From assembly GCA_902537815.1 (NCBI GenBank), contig CACBCS010000013.1, forward strand, positions 1-53,012: 53,012 nt of DNA, given 5' to 3'. The DNA comes from an uncultured Pseudohongiella sp. (GTDB taxonomy: Bacteria; Pseudomonadota; Gammaproteobacteria; Pseudomonadales; Pseudohongiellaceae). Made by a program: the position numbers and the translations under genes. The first letter of the stretch is position 1, and every line of letters starts with the position of its first letter. The notes below the pieces were generated by a model. That model ran no database searches and had not been told where the DNA came from. It saw only the letters and a list, made by a program, of their open reading frames with translations. Positions 41,745 through 50,719 of this stretch are shown in pieces.

Positions 41745-43001
41745 ATGACAAAGCAACGCATCGCAATTATTGGCAGCGGCATTTCAGGACTGACCTGCGC
41801 CTATCTGCTCTCGCGTGAGCACGACATCACGGTATTCGAGGCAAACGACTATATCGGTGGCCACACCCACACGGTTCCAGTCGAGACAGTCTCCGGCAGC
41901 TATGAAATCGATACCGGCTTCATCGTATGCAACAGCCGCAACTACCCCAATTTCCTGAATTTTATGGCGCAGCTCGGCGTCTCACTGCAAGCAACAGAGA
42001 TGAGCTTCAGCGTCCGCAATGACACTGAGAATCTCGAATACAACGGTCACAATCTGAATACGCTGTTCGCTCAGAGGATAAATCTGGTCAGACCCAAATT
42101 TATCCGCCTGGTGGCCGACATTCTCAGATTTAACAAGGCCAGCAAGCTGGCGATTGCGTCGAGTGATACAGCTGACATCAATCTGGACGAATTTCTTCAG
42201 GCGCAGGGCCTGGGCCGCAGTCTGCGGGAAAACTATCTGCTGCCGATGGTTGCAGCCATCTGGTCCTGCAGTGTTGCTCAGGCGGGTCAATTCCCGCTCA
42301 GCTTTTTTCTCAGATTCTTTCTGAATCATGGTCTGCTCGACATTAAGAACCGTCCTCAATGGTATGTACTGAAAGGAGGGTCGCACAGCTATATCAAACC
42401 GATGACAGCCGGCTTCGCAGATCGCATCAGGCTGAGCGCCCCGGTCCATTCGGTGACCCGTGACGAAACCTCGATAAGCATCACGTCAGCTTTGGGCACT
42501 GAACGCTTTGACGAAGTGATACTGGCCTGTCACAGTGACGAAGCGCTGACGCTGCTGCAGGATGCGAGTGATCTCGAGCAGGAGATACTGGGCGCAATGG
42601 GCTACCAGGAAAACAGCGTCATCCTCCACACTGACGACAGCTTTATGCCAAGCCGCAAACTCGCCTGGGGTAGCTGGAACTTCCTCGCCGGAGAAGGCGG
42701 CGATCGAGACCTGCCCTTGGTCACTTACTGTATGAATATTCTTCAGGGGCTGAACAGCCCTGAGCCTTTCCTCGTTTCTCTCAACGCCGGGCACAAGATC
42801 AATCCAGGAAAAACTTTGCGAGAGTTCACTTACGCCCACCCTATATACTCCGCTGAATCCAGCGTGGCACAGCGGCGAAGGACAGAAATCTGTGGTCACA
42901 ACCGAACGCACTTCTGCGGCGCCTACTGGTATAACGGCTTTCATGAGGATGGGGTACTTAGCGCTCTTGATGTTGCCGAAAGATTCGGGCAAAGCCTGTG
43001 A
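41745..43001 (+). CDS. FAD-dependent amine-oxidase-like protein (COG2907)
   Basis: 418 residues. N-terminal FAD fold (IAIIGSGISGLTCAYLLSRE, then VFEANDYIGGHTHTVPVE), EIDTGFIVCNSRNYPNF, and a C-terminal NRTHFCGAYWYNGFHEDGVL. COG2907 proteins are nearly always linked with DUF1365 and a cyclopropane-synthase-like methyltransferase, as here. The reaction is not proven; fatty acyl chain oxidation or desaturation is inferred. Overlaps DUF1365 by four bases. Confidence 0.9.
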   Translation: MTKQRIAIIGSGISGLTCAYLLSREHDITVFEANDYIGGHTHTVPVETVSGSYEIDTGFIVCNSRNYPNFLNFMAQLGVSLQATEMSFSVRNDTENLEYNGHNLNTLFAQRINLVRPKFIRLVADILRFNKASKLAIASSDTADINLDEFLQAQGLGRSLRENYLLPMVAAIWSCSVAQAGQFPLSFFLRFFLNHGLLDIKNRPQWYVLKGGSHSYIKPMTAGFADRIRLSAPVHSVTRDETSISITSALGTERFDEVILACHSDEALTLLQDASDLEQEILGAMGYQENSVILHTDDSFMPSRKLAWGSWNFLAGEGGDRDLPLVTYCMNILQGLNSPEPFLVSLNAGHKINPGKTLREFTYAHPIYSAESSVAQRRRTEICGHNRTHFCGAYWYNGFHEDGVLSALDVAERFGQSL

Positions 43002-43807
43002 GTCGCGCGCCTGCTGTCAGTCTGGCGGACTCTGACGCGGTGGAAAGTGCGCTCTTTTCCGGGATTGTCCGTCATCGCCGGTTTTCTCCGACCCTGCATG
43101 AGTTTGAGTATCCGATCCGCATGTTTCTGCTCAGGACTGATGAGCTACCAAAGTTATTGGACCGTCACTGGCAGCTGGGCACGGAATGGTACCGATGGGC
43201 CAGATTCAAGCGTGCTGACTACCTCGGGGGAGCGGAAGATTTAGGCCGCAGTGTGAAATCAAAGATCGCCGAGCTTGCCGGGCTGGCTGCAGAAGACACG
43301 GAGGGTGACGTATTCTGTCTGGTCCACCTGCGCTATCTGGGCTTTTATTTCAGCCCTCTGAACGTCTACTACCTCAGGCAGCAGGGCCGGTTCAGGTATT
43401 TGCTTGCCGAGGTAAGCAATACACCCTGGCATGAGAGACATTATTACCTGGTCGATCTTGCCGACATCCAGCCCCATGCCAAAGCATTTCATGTGTCACC
43501 TTTTAACCCGATGCAGCAAAACTATCACTGGATAATCCAGCCGCCGGATGCCGGCCATTGCTCGGTGCACATCGGTGTGCACGACCAGAATGATCCTGAC
43601 AAAAAAGTGTTCGACGCAACGCTCAGCCTCAAAAGACGCGAAATAAACCAAAGCAATTTGAGCCGCGTACTTATCAGATCGCCCAGCCAAACGCTGTATC
43701 TTGTGCTGGGTATCTATTGGGAGGCTTTGCGCTTATTTGCCAAGCGCACGCCGCTCTTTAGACATCCCAAGAAACAAGCGATCAAGGCACAAAAAGACAC
43801 GGCATGA
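42998..43807 (+). CDS. DUF1365 family protein
   Basis: 269 residues from GTG 42998. Family motifs: IVRHRRFSPTLHEFEYPIRM, LVHLRYLGFYFSPLNVYYLR, AEVSNTPWHERHYYLV and FHVSPFNPMQQNYHW. Function unknown; a constant partner of COG2907 and the methyltransferase. Four-base overlaps on both sides (ATGA) imply coupled translation. Confidence 0.92.
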   Translation: MSRAPAVSLADSDAVESALFSGIVRHRRFSPTLHEFEYPIRMFLLRTDELPKLLDRHWQLGTEWYRWARFKRADYLGGAEDLGRSVKSKIAELAGLAAEDTEGDVFCLVHLRYLGFYFSPLNVYYLRQQGRFRYLLAEVSNTPWHERHYYLVDLADIQPHAKAFHVSPFNPMQQNYHWIIQPPDAGHCSVHIGVHDQNDPDKKVFDATLSLKRREINQSNLSRVLIRSPSQTLYLVLGIYWEALRLFAKRTPLFRHPKKQAIKAQKDTA

Positions 43808-45060
43808 GTAACAAAGATCTGAGCCTGGGCACCGGCCGGCGACAGTTGCAGACAGAACGGACCCCAAAGTCCGCTGAGCTGCTTCGCAAGCTCTTCATTA
43901 AAATTCTCGGCCATGCCAGCGAAGGACACTTTTTGCTGCGCGAAAAAGGCCGGATCATCGCGGAAGTCGGTGGCAAAAACTCAGCGCTCAGGGCCGAAGC
44001 CGACGTGGTCGATACCCGCGTGTATGCACGCGCGCTGCTCGGCGGCAACACGGCTGCCGGAGAAGCCTATGTAGAAGGTTGGTGGACCTCACCAGACATC
44101 ACTCAGGTGACACGCTTTTTCGCTCGCAATCTGAGCATGATGGATTACTGGGGCAGCCGTTTTGGATGGCTGTCCAAGCCGCTCGCCATGGTGCGGCTGC
44201 TCAGTCGCGCCAACTCCCGCAATCAGGCCAAGAAAAACATACTGGCGCACTACGACCTTGGCAATGACATGTACCAGCGCTTTTTAGATCCGCGCATGCA
44301 GTACTCATCGGCCGTATTCAACAGCCTCGAAGAATCCCTGGCGGATGCACAGACCAACAAGTTAACGCGAATCTGTGAACGGCTCCGGCTTAGCGAGAAT
44401 GACCATCTGCTGGAAGTCGGCACCGGCTGGGGCGGGCTTGCCCTATTCGCCGCCACGCATTATGGCTGCAAGGTTACGACAACCACGATTTCGGATGAAC
44501 AGCTTAATTACGCCAAAGCTCAGGTGCGCGCTGCCGGTCTCGAATCTAAGATTACTCTTCTCGATCAGGACTATCGCTCACTCCAGGGGCAGTACGATAA
44601 AGTTGTATCGGTGGAAATGATCGAGGCTGTCGGCAAACGCTACCTCACCGGTTTCTTTGAAAAACTGAACAGCCTGTTAAAGCCCAACGGGCTGATGATG
44701 CTGCAGGCGATTACCATTGCCGATCAGCGATACGCCGAATACAGCCGAAGCGAAGACTTCATCCAAAAGCACGTATTCCCCGGTGGGTTTCTGCCGTCCA
44801 TGAAACTGATGACTCAGATTATGGCAGACAAGACCGACCTGATCGTCAGGGACGTCCTCGACATCGGGCAGGATTATGCATTAACCCTGGCCCGCTGGCG
44901 CGAGCAGTTTCTGGACAGTAAATCTGATCTTCTGGCCAGCGGCTATGACGACAGGTTCTGCAATCTCTGGCTTTACTATCTGGGCTACTGCGAGGGTGGA
45001 TTTCTGGAGCGCCGTATCAGCGCTGTTCAGTTGCTGGCCAGTAAAGCACCACATTTATAG
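43804..45060 (+). CDS. Cyclopropane-fatty-acid-synthase-like methyltransferase
   Basis: 418 residues. An N-terminal lipid-binding domain with GGNTAAGEAYVEGWWTSPDI is followed by a SAM domain: LEVGTGWGGLALFAATHYGC, then TTTISDEQLNYAKAQV and SVEMIEAVGKRYL. It methylates or cyclopropanates unsaturated phospholipid acyl chains at the membrane. In the Rhodobacter RpoE-ChrR regulon a homologue (CfaA) is induced by singlet oxygen, and such enzymes have been connected with furan fatty acid synthesis. Which product forms here cannot be told from sequence. Confidence 0.92.
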   Translation: MSNKDLSLGTGRRQLQTERTPKSAELLRKLFIKILGHASEGHFLLREKGRIIAEVGGKNSALRAEADVVDTRVYARALLGGNTAAGEAYVEGWWTSPDITQVTRFFARNLSMMDYWGSRFGWLSKPLAMVRLLSRANSRNQAKKNILAHYDLGNDMYQRFLDPRMQYSSAVFNSLEESLADAQTNKLTRICERLRLSENDHLLEVGTGWGGLALFAATHYGCKVTTTTISDEQLNYAKAQVRAAGLESKITLLDQDYRSLQGQYDKVVSVEMIEAVGKRYLTGFFEKLNSLLKPNGLMMLQAITIADQRYAEYSRSEDFIQKHVFPGGFLPSMKLMTQIMADKTDLIVRDVLDIGQDYALTLARWREQFLDSKSDLLASGYDDRFCNLWLYYLGYCEGGFLERRISAVQLLASKAPHL

Positions 45061-45096
45061 GCGGTTCTGCGCCCGAACTGCTCAGAAGTCATCGCC

Positions 45097-45618
45097 GTGC
45101 CAAAGTTCCTGCTATCGAAACCTTTCAACGTCGTGGCTTTCAACCTGACCTGGCTGGGCTGCGTAGTAGGGCGTGAGTCGTACTGGTGGGCCTTCGCCCC
45201 AGTGGTAGCGGGCTACCTTAGCTTGCTGGTTCAGTACCGGATATTCCGAGTCCGCAAATTTCTGATGCTCTTCGGGCTCGGTGTCAGTATCGACAGTCTG
45301 CTCACAGTTCTGGGCGTTTTTCAGTTTGGCCCCACCCTCTTTTTTATCCCGCTCTGGCTCGTGCTGCTCTGGGCTGCCTTTACGACTACGCTGTTCCTCT
45401 CGCTCGAAATCGTTGGCCGCAGCAAATGGATTGCGGCAATTTGTGGTGCACTGGCTTTTCCATTCAACTATGCAGTAGGTGAACGTCTGGGTGCCGTTTC
45501 TTTTGGCACATCAGACACACTTGCGCTGGCGGCGCTCTCTGCGATTTGGGCAATCGCGCTTCCCGCGATGTTTTGGCTTGCCGAGAATGGTTTCAGGCGA
45601 ACGGATGAACTGGCCTAA
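45097..45618 (+). CDS. DUF2878 membrane protein
   Basis: 173 residues with about six hydrophobic segments (FNVVAFNLTWLGCVVGRESY, GLGVSIDSLLTVLGVFQFG, PTLFFIPLWLVLLWAAFTTT). GTG start 45097. Common member of ECF11-linked lipid operons; role unknown. Overlaps the next gene by 14 bases. Confidence 0.85.
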   Translation: MPKFLLSKPFNVVAFNLTWLGCVVGRESYWWAFAPVVAGYLSLLVQYRIFRVRKFLMLFGLGVSIDSLLTVLGVFQFGPTLFFIPLWLVLLWAAFTTTLFLSLEIVGRSKWIAAICGALAFPFNYAVGERLGAVSFGTSDTLALAALSAIWAIALPAMFWLAENGFRRTDELA

Positions 45619-46123
45619 GCGCTCGCTGTGGATTTCCATTACGATTGCACTGTGCTTTAGCGCAGTCATCCCCGCGCGTGCAAATGTGCCTGACAGTCTG
45701 ACAGAAATCGGCGCGGCAAGGCTCAAAGTTTTTTTCTGGACAATCTACGACTGTTATCTGTACAGCAAAGACGGTATTTACCGGGGTGTCGAACCCAACC
45801 TTACTCTCAGGATCGATTATCGCAGGCGAATCGAAAGCAAAGACCTTGTGGACCGCACCCGTTCGGAATGGCAGAAACAGGGGCTTTATTCAGAGGCCGC
45901 TGAACCCTGGTTGGGCAAGCTCAATGGCATGTGGCCCGACATCGAAAGAGGCGACCAGCTCCTGCTGCACGTTACTGAGGAGCTCGCAAGCCGGTTTGTC
46001 TTCAATGGACAGGTGGTCGGCAGTATTTCTGATCCGGCATTTACCGAGCGCTTTCTGGCTATCTGGTTAAGCGAGAAAAGCAGCTATCCTGCCCAGCGCA
46101 AGCAGCTCCTGGGAATTGAATAA
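45605..46123 (+). CDS. Chalcone-isomerase-like exported protein
   Basis: 172 residues from ATG 45605. Signal peptide (FSAVIPARA), then LTEIGAARLKVFFWTIYDCY, LYSKDGIY and ERGDQLLLHVTEE, matching bacterial chalcone isomerase-like proteins, a fold related to fatty-acid-binding proteins. It probably carries a lipid in the periplasm. Last gene of the RpoE-controlled operon. Confidence 0.82.
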   Translation: MNWPKRSLWISITIALCFSAVIPARANVPDSLTEIGAARLKVFFWTIYDCYLYSKDGIYRGVEPNLTLRIDYRRRIESKDLVDRTRSEWQKQGLYSEAAEPWLGKLNGMWPDIERGDQLLLHVTEELASRFVFNGQVVGSISDPAFTERFLAIWLSEKSSYPAQRKQLLGIE

Positions 46124-46316
46124 TCCGGATTCTGATTATCCTTCCTGGCGAGCAAACCGTCCCGCATTGCTCCTTTCAGGGCCCGAACCGGGCCAGGCTA
46201 TCTGCGACCAGCGCCGCGCCGGGCGTATGGCCCATCTCCTCAACACAATAGGTTTTTTTTACGTCACCGACTTTTTGGGTAGAATGCAAAGAAAAGATAA
46301 GAACGGAGTGCCAATC

Positions 46317-48371
46317 ATGTCCCAGCCTCTCAGCCTGAAACTGCTCACCCTGCTCTGCGCAAACGCCCTGCTTCTGTCCTGCAGTGAGCCGCGAAGCCAA
46401 CCCACAACTGAGGTGACGGCCGATCAATCGCAATCACCCCAGCAAGTCTCGAACCAATCCGTGAACACGTTTCAACGTGCCGGACAGGGCGCGCGTGACG
46501 GTGAATGGCAAGCCTACGGTGGTGATGCGGGCAGCACCAAATATACGGCACTTGATGGTATCAATGCTGAGAACGTGGCAGATCTTGAAGTCGTGTGGCG
46601 CCGGCCCGGGCTGGATCAGCAGTATCTCGACATCAATCCCAATCAGCGCTACACCACAAACTGGAATGCCGCGCCACTGATCATCAACGGGGTAGGCTAT
46701 GTCACTAATGGTGTAGGCTTGGTAGAAGCCTTTCATCCCGGCACTGGTGAAACGCTCTGGGTGCAGGAGCCACCCGGTGGAGCAGAGGGTCTGCCGGGGG
46801 CATCAACACGCGGTGTTGCCTACTGGAGCGAAGGTGATGAAAAGCGTCTATTCGTACAGCGTGGTACCTTTCTGTATGCCTTGAATCCGGAAGATGGAAA
46901 GACATTTGACGATTTTGGCGTTGACGGTCGCGTCGACCTTCAGCTTTTCCCGGTTGAATTTGAGCGATTCCGCTGGGGCGGCGTTCCGATGGTGGTTCGC
47001 GATGTCGTGGTCATCGGGCAAGCGATGTCGGACACATTTCCGAACAAGGAAGCATTCAGGGGCGATGTTCATGCCTTTGATGTGAGAACCGGCACCCTCA
47101 GATGGACTTATCATACCATCCCGCAAGAAGGAGAATTCGGTACTGATACCTGGCAAGATCGCTCGTGGTCCTACACCGGGCACGCACCAGTATGGGCCCT
47201 GTTCAGCGCGGATGAAGAACTCGGGCTGGTCTATATGCCAATCTCTTCAGCGACAAACGATATGTATGGCGGACACCGGGTTGGCGACAACCTGTTCAGC
47301 CAGAGCCTCGTTGCCGTAAACGCCGAATCGGGGGAACGCGTCTGGCACTACCAGACCGTGCATCACGGTCTGTGGGACTATGACCCGCCAGCGGCCCCGA
47401 TTCTGATGGATATTAACGTCGAAGGACGGGAGATCAAAGCAGTGGCTCAATTGACGAAACAGGCTTTCGTCTTTGTCTTTGACCGTGAAACCGGAGAACC
47501 GGTCTGGGATATTGAGGAGCGCCCGGTACCTCCGTCAGACGTACCCGGAGAGGTCACTGCGGCAACCCAACCTTTTCCCACCAAACCTGCGCCGTTTGAC
47601 CTGCAGGGCTCTAACGAAGAAAATCTGATCGACTTTACACCGGAGCTTCGCGCACAGGCGCTGGAGATTGCGAGTCACTACGTCACCGGGCCGTTGTTTA
47701 CCCCGCCCTCGATTGCGACCGAAAACGGGACTCAGGGAACGATACAGCTGCCGGGATCGCAGGGCGGGGCGGATGTTCAGGGAGCGGCTTTCGACCCTGA
47801 GACCGGTATGCTCTATATACCTTCCATCACCTCCCCCTTCGTCGCCGATCTGCTGCCGGGTGACCCTGAAGTGACAAACCTGTCGTACACCAAGGGTTCC
47901 AGACGCTGGCTGGCTGGCCCAGACGGACTGCCTCTGTTCAAACCTCCTTATGGAAGAATTACTGCGATCAATATGAATACCGGTGAACACGAATGGATGG
48001 TACCCAACGGCTGGGGTCCGGTGGACAACCCCGCCATTGCGCATCTGGATTTAGGAAAGCTAGGTGTACCCGGGCGCCCTTCCCCGTTGCTGACAAAAAG
48101 TCTTCTTTTCATCGGTGAAGGGATGACCAATCAGCGCCGAGGTGGCCGCATCCCACCGGACATGCCCATTGAAATTGCCACTAACAGTGGTGGCCCCTGG
48201 TTCCGCGCCTATGACAAGACCAGCGGCGAAGTGGTCTGGGAAATCGAGATGGAGGCGGGCACTACCAATCCACCAGTCAGCTATGTCTACAACGGCAGGC
48301 AATATCTGCTGGTCGCTATCGGGGATTCCCGCCATGCGCCGGAAATGGTGGCCTTTGCTTTAACTGAGTGA
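46317..48371 (+). CDS. PQQ-dependent dehydrogenase, lipoprotein
   Basis: About 684 residues from ATG 46317; lipoprotein signal with ALLLSC. Eight-bladed quinoprotein propeller: DGEWQAYGGDAGSTKYTALD (start of blade 1), ETLWVQEPPGGAEGLPGAST, RLFVQRGTFLYALNPEDGKT, GTLRWTYHTIPQEGEFGTDT, QTVHHGLWDYDPPAAPILMD and the final VYNGRQYLLVAIG. It oxidises an alcohol or sugar at the outer face of a membrane and passes electrons to ubiquinone or cytochrome. There is no fused cytochrome domain. The substrate is unknown. A longer frame from 46116 lacks a signal and is rejected. Confidence 0.9.
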   Translation: MSQPLSLKLLTLLCANALLLSCSEPRSQPTTEVTADQSQSPQQVSNQSVNTFQRAGQGARDGEWQAYGGDAGSTKYTALDGINAENVADLEVVWRRPGLDQQYLDINPNQRYTTNWNAAPLIINGVGYVTNGVGLVEAFHPGTGETLWVQEPPGGAEGLPGASTRGVAYWSEGDEKRLFVQRGTFLYALNPEDGKTFDDFGVDGRVDLQLFPVEFERFRWGGVPMVVRDVVVIGQAMSDTFPNKEAFRGDVHAFDVRTGTLRWTYHTIPQEGEFGTDTWQDRSWSYTGHAPVWALFSADEELGLVYMPISSATNDMYGGHRVGDNLFSQSLVAVNAESGERVWHYQTVHHGLWDYDPPAAPILMDINVEGREIKAVAQLTKQAFVFVFDRETGEPVWDIEERPVPPSDVPGEVTAATQPFPTKPAPFDLQGSNEENLIDFTPELRAQALEIASHYVTGPLFTPPSIATENGTQGTIQLPGSQGGADVQGAAFDPETGMLYIPSITSPFVADLLPGDPEVTNLSYTKGSRRWLAGPDGLPLFKPPYGRITAINMNTGEHEWMVPNGWGPVDNPAIAHLDLGKLGVPGRPSPLLTKSLLFIGEGMTNQRRGGRIPPDMPIEIATNSGGPWFRAYDKTSGEVVWEIEMEAGTTNPPVSYVYNGRQYLLVAIGDSRHAPEMVAFALTE

Positions 48372-48385
48372 GCCAGCCTCTAGCG

Positions 48386-48946
48386 CTATTTTACGCAATC
48401 GTAGAGGAACGCGGGCGGCATATTGCGGAGGGTGAAGCGCAGCTTGACGTCACTGAAAAAAGGCTTCATGTCTCCGTAATTGGCCAGCGAGTATTGATAC
48501 TGAAGAAACCGGCCGCCGCTTCGCAGATTGTCTCCGACGCTGGCGAGAATGCAGCTGACCGTATCATCGTCAATCAAGGTCAGCGGTAAACTGGAGATGA
48601 CATGATCGACTTCGCTGATCTGAAATTCATCTAGAATACAGCGAATTGAAGATGCACAGGCGTTATAAACGTGAAGGCGACTGTCTTCAATTCTGCGCAG
48701 CTGATCTGCAAATTCAGGATTCAGCTCCAGAGAAATCAGCTGACTCCCAGGATGCATCCGACGCAGCAGAGCTTGAGTTACGCACCCGTTACCCGGTCCC
48801 AGTTCGACAATACAGCGTGATGTTTCAAAATCAATAGGCTTCAGAAGGGCTCTGATCAAAGCCTGCGAGCTGGGCGCAATAGTGCCTGTTGTCCTTATAT
48901 TTCGGATCAGTTTAATCGAGTCACCGAGCTGAAATTTCGCTGTCAT
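48386..48946 (-). CDS. PmtA-like phospholipid N-methyltransferase family
   Basis: 186-residue SAM methyltransferase. Start ATG 48946 overlaps the membrane protein stop (ATGA). Motif I is VELGPGNGCVTQALL, then LISLELNPEFADQL; VDHVISSLPLTLIDD follows, as in COG3963/PmtA, which methylates phosphatidylethanolamine toward phosphatidylcholine. An rRNA adenine dimethylase-like protein is the main alternative. Confidence 0.72.
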   Translation of the reverse strand: MTAKFQLGDSIKLIRNIRTTGTIAPSSQALIRALLKPIDFETSRCIVELGPGNGCVTQALLRRMHPGSQLISLELNPEFADQLRRIEDSRLHVYNACASSIRCILDEFQISEVDHVISSLPLTLIDDDTVSCILASVGDNLRSGGRFLQYQYSLANYGDMKPFFSDVKLRFTLRNMPPAFLYDCVK

Positions 48947-49518
48947 ATTCGTAACCAATCACCAAACTCTGAGCCAAGATATACATAGATAGTAACGAGC
49001 GGGATCTCGCCTACCATCAACGGTCCGACTACTTTCCGAAAAGGGAGCCTCACCATGCCAGCTACGTAGCAAATCAGGTCTGTGGGTACCAAAGGAAAAA
49101 ACGACCAGCCCGCAATGATCCAAAACGAGCGGTTTCCATGCATATTCTTCTTTAGCAGAGCGATTTTTGCCGGATATCTCTCTTCTAGCAGTCGATCATA
49201 GCCGCCAAAAGCCGGAAAACTGTATATCAGGAAGGCGCCCACTACAATACCCGCCAAAGAGATACCAAAAACAAGCATTAACAAATCGGGAAAAGTAACG
49301 GCACCCGCCAGAACAAACGGAGTGACAGGAATCATCAACAGCGAACGGGTCATGCACAGCAGAAGGTAAACCAGTAGCGCTTCAGAGCCCAGGCCAGCCA
49401 GATAGGCAGAAATTGAATCTCTGGTAAGCCAGTCCGGGAACAGCAGCAACAGGCCGAAAACCAAGGCAACCAGACAGAGCCAGACCGAATTGATATGCCT
49501 GTGTAAATAAGCGAGCAA
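48943..49518 (-). CDS. TVP38/TMEM64-like (VTT domain) membrane protein
   Basis: 191 residues with about five membrane segments: LLLCMTRSLLMIPVTPFVLA, then GISLAGIVVGAFLIY and WSFFPLVPTDLICYVAGMVR. VTT/DedA proteins are linked to lipid scrambling. Coupled to the PmtA-like gene by an ATGA overlap, which supports a lipid role for the pair. Confidence 0.85.
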   Translation of the reverse strand: MLAYLHRHINSVWLCLVALVFGLLLLFPDWLTRDSISAYLAGLGSEALLVYLLLCMTRSLLMIPVTPFVLAGAVTFPDLLMLVFGISLAGIVVGAFLIYSFPAFGGYDRLLEERYPAKIALLKKNMHGNRSFWIIAGWSFFPLVPTDLICYVAGMVRLPFRKVVGPLMVGEIPLVTIYVYLGSEFGDWLRI

Positions 49519-49620
49519 AGAGACTTCCTACGTGAATTTCACTGGCAGGCCGCCACGTCATGGGTTGCAGCAGTGATTCGGGACCGATCTGACTTTACCG
49601 AAACACTCACAGCGTTTTGT

Positions 49621-50532
49621 TCAGCGGGTAAGTTCGTGATAGATAATCGGGAGCAGGTCCACCGCGGTCCATGACGGTACCCCGCTCCAACGCACATCCA
49701 GATCCTCAGTTGGCTTTGCTGCAAGCATCTGCTCTACCGACGCTCCGCGGTCGAGAAATTCCTGCACCCGATCGCGTAGGGTGAAGAGCAAGTCCTGATA
49801 GTCAATCATGCCCTGACGATCGCTAGGCTCTTGCCCGTGGCCGGGGATCACCTTGGTATCAGGACCCGCCAGGCCAATGGCCAAACCCATCGCCTCAATC
49901 ATGCCGAGGAAACTGCCTCCATTATAGTGGTCGATAATCGGATACATATTGGTCCGAAATACGTCACCAAGATGGAGAACATCTGACCCCGTGAAGTAAA
50001 CGAAACTGTCTCCTCCGGTGTGAGCAGGCGGTGCATGGAATACCTGAACCTCCTCTCCGTTGAGATGAAAGCTGATTGCGTCAGTGTAAGTCAGCACCGG
50101 CCGTGACCTGGGATCTGGCATCGGATAAAACGTCCCTCCGCGGCGAGGAACGCGAAGTTCTTTGAGCATCTGAACACGCACCAGATCATGGGCGACGATA
50201 GTGACGCCGTAGTCCGCGAGCAGACTGTTGCCACCAATATGATCCGGATGAATGTGGGTGTTGACGAGAAATTTGATGTCTTCGTCTGTCAGAGCGGCAA
50301 CTTCTTCGAGCAGTTGCGGCACCGCCGGTTGGTAATGGGAATCCACCAACAGCACACCGTCTTCGCCCACCATGACTCCCACATTGCCATTGGTGTTAGC
50401 TGGCTCAAGCATGTAAAGCTGGCCTTGAACCGGGCGCGGCGTAAACGTCCATTGCTGGGAAAATGACAAGTGGCAAGTCAGCGCGGCGCACAGCAGGGGC
50501 GCTATCATTAAGTTCCACCTTGTCTTCTTCAT
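49621..50532 (-). CDS. Exported MBL-fold metallo-hydrolase
   Basis: 303 residues from ATG 50532 (MKKTRWN), signal peptide ending LSFSQQ. Zinc-site motifs: NTHIHPDHIGGNSLLADYGV (HxHxDH), PPAHTGGDSFVYF (His), LHLGDVF (Asp), and VIPGHGQEP (His). Periplasmic hydrolase; no beta-lactamase-specific features are evident. Related proteins occur near PQQ dehydrogenases. Divergent from the synthetase gene. Confidence 0.88.
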   Translation of the reverse strand: MKKTRWNLMIAPLLCAALTCHLSFSQQWTFTPRPVQGQLYMLEPANTNGNVGVMVGEDGVLLVDSHYQPAVPQLLEEVAALTDEDIKFLVNTHIHPDHIGGNSLLADYGVTIVAHDLVRVQMLKELRVPRRGGTFYPMPDPRSRPVLTYTDAISFHLNGEEVQVFHAPPAHTGGDSFVYFTGSDVLHLGDVFRTNMYPIIDHYNGGSFLGMIEAMGLAIGLAGPDTKVIPGHGQEPSDRQGMIDYQDLLFTLRDRVQEFLDRGASVEQMLAAKPTEDLDVRWSGVPSWTAVDLLPIIYHELTR

Positions 50533-50719
50533 ATTCTCTCCTGTTTCCGGCCGGCGTTGAAGGCACAATGCGGTGCGTGGGCAAAGTGCCGGGTTGGCGG
50601 GAGCGCAGCTCAGACGAAAGGCATTCGGCCAATTGGCAGGCCTTCCGCGGCAACAGCAGGGACTCTATCACCGCCGCGGCTCGGTTCCAAGCAGGGGGCA
50701 GTTGAGATAAAATTTGTGA

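Noticed and set aside
46179..46194. GGCCCG/CGGGCC stem after the lipid operon as a terminator
   Set aside because: Only six base pairs and no following U-run; not strong enough to list.
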